NCBI RefSeq assembly: GCF_004745485.1
Contig: NZ_RHFG01000016.1
Span: 1-64,000 of the forward strand
Direction of reading: 5' to 3'
Source of the DNA: Brevibacterium sp. S22
GTDB lineage: Bacteria; Actinomycetota; Actinomycetes; Actinomycetales; Brevibacteriaceae
DNA: 64,000 nucleotides
Position numbers and translations under genes: made by a program. Shown piece by piece: positions 60,896 to 64,000 of this stretch. Below the pieces are notes generated by a model. It was not told the DNA's origin and searched no databases. It was given only the letters and a program-made list of their open reading frames with translations. Numbering within the stretch: position 1 is the stretch's first letter; every line of letters begins with the position of its first letter.

Positions 60896-62491
60896 ATGAC
60901 TTCCCAAGTCGAGACCAATCCGAAACCGGAACAGAATCTCAACCCTGACAACCGCCTATATCGCCTCCTCAGCGCCATCGAACGAGCCGGGAACCGACTT
61001 CCTCATCCGTTCTGGCTGTTCGTTATCCTCTGCGCGCTCCTCGGCATCACAAGCGCGATCCTGGCCGGGCTCGGAGTGTCGGTGACACTACCCGCCGATG
61101 GGTCAACGGCCGCGGTCAAGAATCTGTTCTCGGTCGACGGGGCCCTCTTCGCCATCGAGAATGCCCTGACGAACTACGCGACGTTTCCGCCTCTGGCGAT
61201 GATCGTGGTCGTCCTCCTCGGCGTGAGCATCGCCGAGCGCAGCGGGATGCTCACTGCCTTGCTGCGTGTGACGGTGGGGCGGCTGCCGAGAGCATGGCTG
61301 ACCTTCTCGATCGCGTTCGCCTCCATGATCGCGCACGTGATGTCGGATTCCGCATATCTCGTGATGATTCCACTCGGCGCGCTGGCCTTCCGCGCTGCCG
61401 GCAGAAGCCCGCTGCTTGGTCTCATGGTCGCCTATGCGTCCACTGCGGTCGGGTTCAATGCGAGCCCGATCGTCACGCCCTCGGATGCGATCCGCGCTTC
61501 GCTGTCGATGGCGGCCTCGCACATCGTCGACAAGGACTACGTTGTCACGCCCTTCGCGACCTACTTCTTCACCGCCGCCTCCTCCGTCATACTTTCGGTC
61601 ACCATTGCCGTCGTCGTCGACAAACTGCTCAGCCGCCGTCCGGAGTTCTCCGAGAGCCGTCTTGAAACAGATTTCACCGTGTCCGACCGGCTGTTCAATA
61701 CGGACACGACCGCACAGACTAGCGGATCTGTAACTCTCAAAGCCGACGAACGCCGCGGCCTCATCATCTCCGCGGTCGCATTCGTCATCGCGGCCGGCGG
61801 TATCGCGCTCATGCTCATGCCAGGCTCGCCCTTCCGCGGAGAGGGTGGCAACATCATCCAATCCCCGGTTCTCAAGAACATCGCGATCTTCATCGCCATC
61901 GTCTTCGGACTGCTCGGCATCGTCTACGGACGGATCACGAAGTCGATCCCCACCCTCGGCGATGTGCCGCCAGCGATGGCCGAGGGCATCCGGACGCTGG
62001 CACCAGTGCTTGTTCTGTTCTTCGTCGTAGCGCAGTTCCTCGCCTACTTCGAGTGGACCAATATCGGTTCGGTCATCAGTGTCAATGGTGCTGAGCTGTT
62101 CAAACAGCTCAACGCCCCGCACCTTGTGCTGCTGCTCCTCATCGTCGCCGCAATCTGCGTGCTCAATATGCTCATCACCAGTGGTTCGGCCATGTGGTCG
62201 ATCCTCGCTCCCGTACTCGTCCCGCTCGTGATGTACATCGGGATGCGGCCGGAATCGGCGATGGTCGCGTTCATGATCGGTGACTCTGTGACCAACTGCC
62301 TCACGCCGCTCAATGGCTACTTCGTGCTCGCCCTCGGATATGTCCAGCACTTCCGCAAAGGAGCCGGCGTCGGCACAATGCTCTCCTTCACGCTTCCGCT
62401 CGCCGTTGCGGTGCTCATCGTATGGACGGCCTTCTTCGTCCTCTGGTATCTGCTCGGAATCCCGCTCGGACCGGGCGTACCGGTGCGCTGA
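60896..62491 (+). CDS. AbgT-family transporter
   Basis: 531 aa, ten or more helices. HPFWLFVILCALLG, FPPLAMIVVVLLGVSIAERSGML and GFNASPIVTPSDAIRASLS match the AbgT (p-aminobenzoyl-glutamate) family, as do ITSGSAMWSILAPVLVPL and MIGDSVTNCLTPLNGYF near the C-terminus. Members import p-aminobenzoyl-glutamate or dipeptide-like acids, or export sulfonamides. ATG 60896 has AGGAGG eight bases upstream; the longer frame covers the promoter. It is 57 bp before an opine-dehydrogenase-family gene, suggesting an N-(carboxyalkyl) amino acid as substrate; inference. Confidence 0.88.
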   Translation: MTSQVETNPKPEQNLNPDNRLYRLLSAIERAGNRLPHPFWLFVILCALLGITSAILAGLGVSVTLPADGSTAAVKNLFSVDGALFAIENALTNYATFPPLAMIVVVLLGVSIAERSGMLTALLRVTVGRLPRAWLTFSIAFASMIAHVMSDSAYLVMIPLGALAFRAAGRSPLLGLMVAYASTAVGFNASPIVTPSDAIRASLSMAASHIVDKDYVVTPFATYFFTAASSVILSVTIAVVVDKLLSRRPEFSESRLETDFTVSDRLFNTDTTAQTSGSVTLKADERRGLIISAVAFVIAAGGIALMLMPGSPFRGEGGNIIQSPVLKNIAIFIAIVFGLLGIVYGRITKSIPTLGDVPPAMAEGIRTLAPVLVLFFVVAQFLAYFEWTNIGSVISVNGAELFKQLNAPHLVLLLLIVAAICVLNMLITSGSAMWSILAPVLVPLVMYIGMRPESAMVAFMIGDSVTNCLTPLNGYFVLALGYVQHFRKGAGVGTMLSFTLPLAVAVLIVWTAFFVLWYLLGIPLGPGVPVR

Positions 62492-62548
62492 CCTCGCCGT
62501 CCGCGACACCAACGACACAACTGCTGCCACAACGAAAGGAACAGAGAA

Positions 62549-63628
62549 ATGGGAACAATCGCCGTCATCGGCGCAGGCAATGTCGGACAGACGATTGCCG
62601 GACACATGACGTTGAATGGACATTCGGTTCGTCTGTACTCCGTCTGGGACCGAGAGTTCGAACCGATCCGCGATCGGGGAGGCATCGAACTCTTCGGAGA
62701 TATCGAGGGCAGGGCGATGCCGAGGCTGCTCACTACCGACATCGAGGCCGCCGTGACCGGTGCCGAAGTCATCGTGGTGGCGGCACCCGCCTTCGCTCAT
62801 CCCGGGCTTTCGGCATCGTTGGCACAGGTTCTGACGCCCGAGCAGCTCGTCGTTTTCCAGCCCACGGTGCTCGGCAGCGGTGTCGAATTGTCCCGGCAGT
62901 TCGCCCTGGAGAATCGTCGACCGAGCCTCATCGCAGAAAGTGCGACGAGCCTCTATACATGCCGACTCAAGGAACCAGCACGGGTATTCGTCGGCGCGAT
63001 CAAGGACTCGATACGTATCTCAAGCCTGCCGAACAGTCGGACGCAGGAGGTGATCGATCGCTTGACACCCTTCTTCGGGGAGCACTACGCCACGGCCGTC
63101 GACAGTCTTGCGGTCGGGCTGAGCAATTCGAATCCGATTTATCACGTACCTCCGGCAGTCCTCAACTTCAAAACAGTCGAGGATGCTGATCGTCTGCCCC
63201 AGCACACACTGGTGACGCCGCGGATCGCAGAGGCCATCGAGGCTCTGGATCAGGAGAGACTCTCACTGTCTTCGACTCTGCACACGGACACGACCGGATT
63301 CTGGCAGTTCCTCGCCGATGCCTATGGGGTCACCGAAGGATCCTTCGTCGACCGAGTCGTCCAAGGCTATGGTCGACAGGCATTTCCGGAACCGGATTCG
63401 CTCACTCACCGCTACTTCACAGAAGACATCCCTTTCGGGCTGGTCATCTGGAGTTCGATCGGGCACGAGGTGGGCGTGAATATGCCGCTCACCGACGGAT
63501 TCATCGCCATCAGCAGCGTTCTGTGCGGCGTTGACTTCCAGAAGACCGGCCGCACCGTCGACTCACTGGGGCTGACTGGAGCCACGGTCGAAGACATTCT
63601 CCGTGTATTCAGTGACGGCATGCGTTGA
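62549..63628 (+). CDS. NAD/NADP octopine/nopaline dehydrogenase family protein
   Basis: 359 aa. N-terminal Rossmann GAGNVGQTIAGHM (8-20) binds the nicotinamide cofactor. The C-terminal helical domain contains SNSNPIYHVPPAVLN with His199, the catalytic histidine of octopine dehydrogenase. Opine dehydrogenases reversibly join an amino acid and a 2-oxo acid by reductive amination; a catabolic enzyme would run the oxidation. AAGGAA precedes the ATG. Co-transcribed with AbgT and controlled by GntR in all likelihood. Ketopantoate-reductase-like reduction of another substrate is the alternative. Confidence 0.86.
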   Translation: MGTIAVIGAGNVGQTIAGHMTLNGHSVRLYSVWDREFEPIRDRGGIELFGDIEGRAMPRLLTTDIEAAVTGAEVIVVAAPAFAHPGLSASLAQVLTPEQLVVFQPTVLGSGVELSRQFALENRRPSLIAESATSLYTCRLKEPARVFVGAIKDSIRISSLPNSRTQEVIDRLTPFFGEHYATAVDSLAVGLSNSNPIYHVPPAVLNFKTVEDADRLPQHTLVTPRIAEAIEALDQERLSLSSTLHTDTTGFWQFLADAYGVTEGSFVDRVVQGYGRQAFPEPDSLTHRYFTEDIPFGLVIWSSIGHEVGVNMPLTDGFIAISSVLCGVDFQKTGRTVDSLGLTGATVEDILRVFSDGMR

Positions 63629-63688
63629 GGCAGGATTCGACCTCGCGCCTACATCCGAAAGCTTTGAGCGCGCGGGGAAGCCGTTCCC

Positions 63689-64000
63689 TCAGTGCCCGTC
63701 GCCCTGGGCCAGCCGAACGCCCTCCGAGGAGTGTCCGTTGTCGATCAGCCACTCGCTGCAGGCCAGAACGGCACCGGCGGGGTCGGCGATGACGACGTTT
63801 CGATGACTCTCCGTGTCGAAAGGACCGAGGATGACAGTGCCGCCCAGCGACTCGACGAGCGTTGCCGTGTCGTCAGCATCACTGATGGCGATGTTGATCG
63901 CCCAGTGCGGCGGGGTGTCACTGCCGACGGAGAGCAGGCCCAGCGTCCGACCGTCCAGGCTCCAGCGAGAGAAGGGGGCTCCTGGGACGTCCTCGAGCTG
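63689..64000 (-). CDS. VOC (glyoxalase/bleomycin resistance fold) protein, C-terminal part
   Basis: 103 residues plus stop TGA are present; the start lies beyond the right edge. The fragment has PPHWAINIAISDADDTATLVESLGG-type layout, then ILGPFDTESHRNVVIADPAG and a C-terminal Cys. This is the second beta-alpha-beta module of a two-module VOC protein, as in glyoxalase-like proteins of actinobacteria. It converges on the opine dehydrogenase gene with a 60-bp gap. Substrate unknown. Confidence 0.8.
   Translation of the reverse strand, partial: QLEDVPGAPFSRWSLDGRTLGLLSVGSDTPPHWAINIAISDADDTATLVESLGGTVILGPFDTESHRNVVIADPAGAVLACSEWLIDNGHSSEGVRLAQGDGH

Noticed and set aside
61103..62800. Long open frame on the minus strand across the AbgT gene
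   Set aside because: Exact antisense of a clear transporter gene; the protein is a mix of His, Asp, Arg and Glu typical of GC-rich shadow frames.
1..64000. CRISPR arrays, tRNA or rRNA genes
   Set aside because: No regularly spaced repeats and no cloverleaf or conserved rRNA stretches were seen; the island ends show no tRNA.

Overview
The window is high-GC DNA from an actinobacterium. Codon use, GTG starts, AGGAGG-type ribosome sites and the general look of the proteins fit Micrococcales, most likely Brevibacterium; the genus is inference. No rRNA, tRNA or CRISPR array was seen. Almost everything is catabolism and its transport and control: two complete peptide-type ABC importers, five MFS carriers, an AbgT carrier, four amidohydrolases of the YtcJ/M20/isochorismatase types, two hydantoinase-type proteins, two CaiB CoA-transferases and eight or more regulators.

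Layout. 1-111 is the tail of an IS5-type transposase. 165-2470 is a divergent MFS/LysR pair. 2487-9823 looks like GC-rich core chromosome: MerR regulator, small efflux-like protein, haloacid dehalogenase, zinc alcohol dehydrogenase, CynX-type MFS and AraC regulator. From 9906 to 44261 lies a ~34 kb catabolic block with visibly lower GC. It is bracketed by a 60-bp direct repeat (9846-9905 and 44262-44321, two mismatches). The repeat is the upstream edge and first codons of the SNF2 helicase gene at 44292, so the block appears to have inserted at the start of that gene, leaving a dead copy of the helicase start on the left.

Inside the island are four modules. (a) 9987-18075: degradative HMG-CoA reductase, HMG-CoA lyase, CaiB CoA-transferase, a two-domain hydratase, a GAF/PucR regulator and a divergent MFS carrier. 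This fits catabolism of mevalonate and probably 3-methylglutaconate/HMG-type acids, converging on HMG-CoA. (b) 18101-31334: a nine-gene operon (DUF917, HyuA-like, binding protein, permease, fused permease-ATPase, ATPase, M20 hydrolase, PaiB-like, YtcJ amidohydrolase) with a divergent PucR regulator. (c) 31472-40534: a second ABC operon of the same plan with another YtcJ amidohydrolase, an alpha/beta hydrolase and another PucR/CdaR regulator. (d) 40787-44115: sarcosine-oxidase-like flavoenzyme, an unrecognised 260-aa protein and a second CaiB transferase.

Right of the island come the SNF2 helicase, an orphan HsdR-like N-terminal protein, and a fused XRE-MNT antitoxin with a HEPN partner that has lost its RX4H residues. 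49637-58722 holds two MFS carriers, a fused HyuA-HyuB hydantoinase, a divergent N-carbamoylsarcosine amidase and an IclR regulator: the N-methylhydantoin to sarcosine section of creatinine breakdown. The sarcosine-oxidase-like enzyme on the island could in principle take the next step. Then follow a cation-efflux protein, a GntR regulator divergent from an AbgT transporter plus octopine-dehydrogenase-family pair, and a VOC-family gene cut by the window end.
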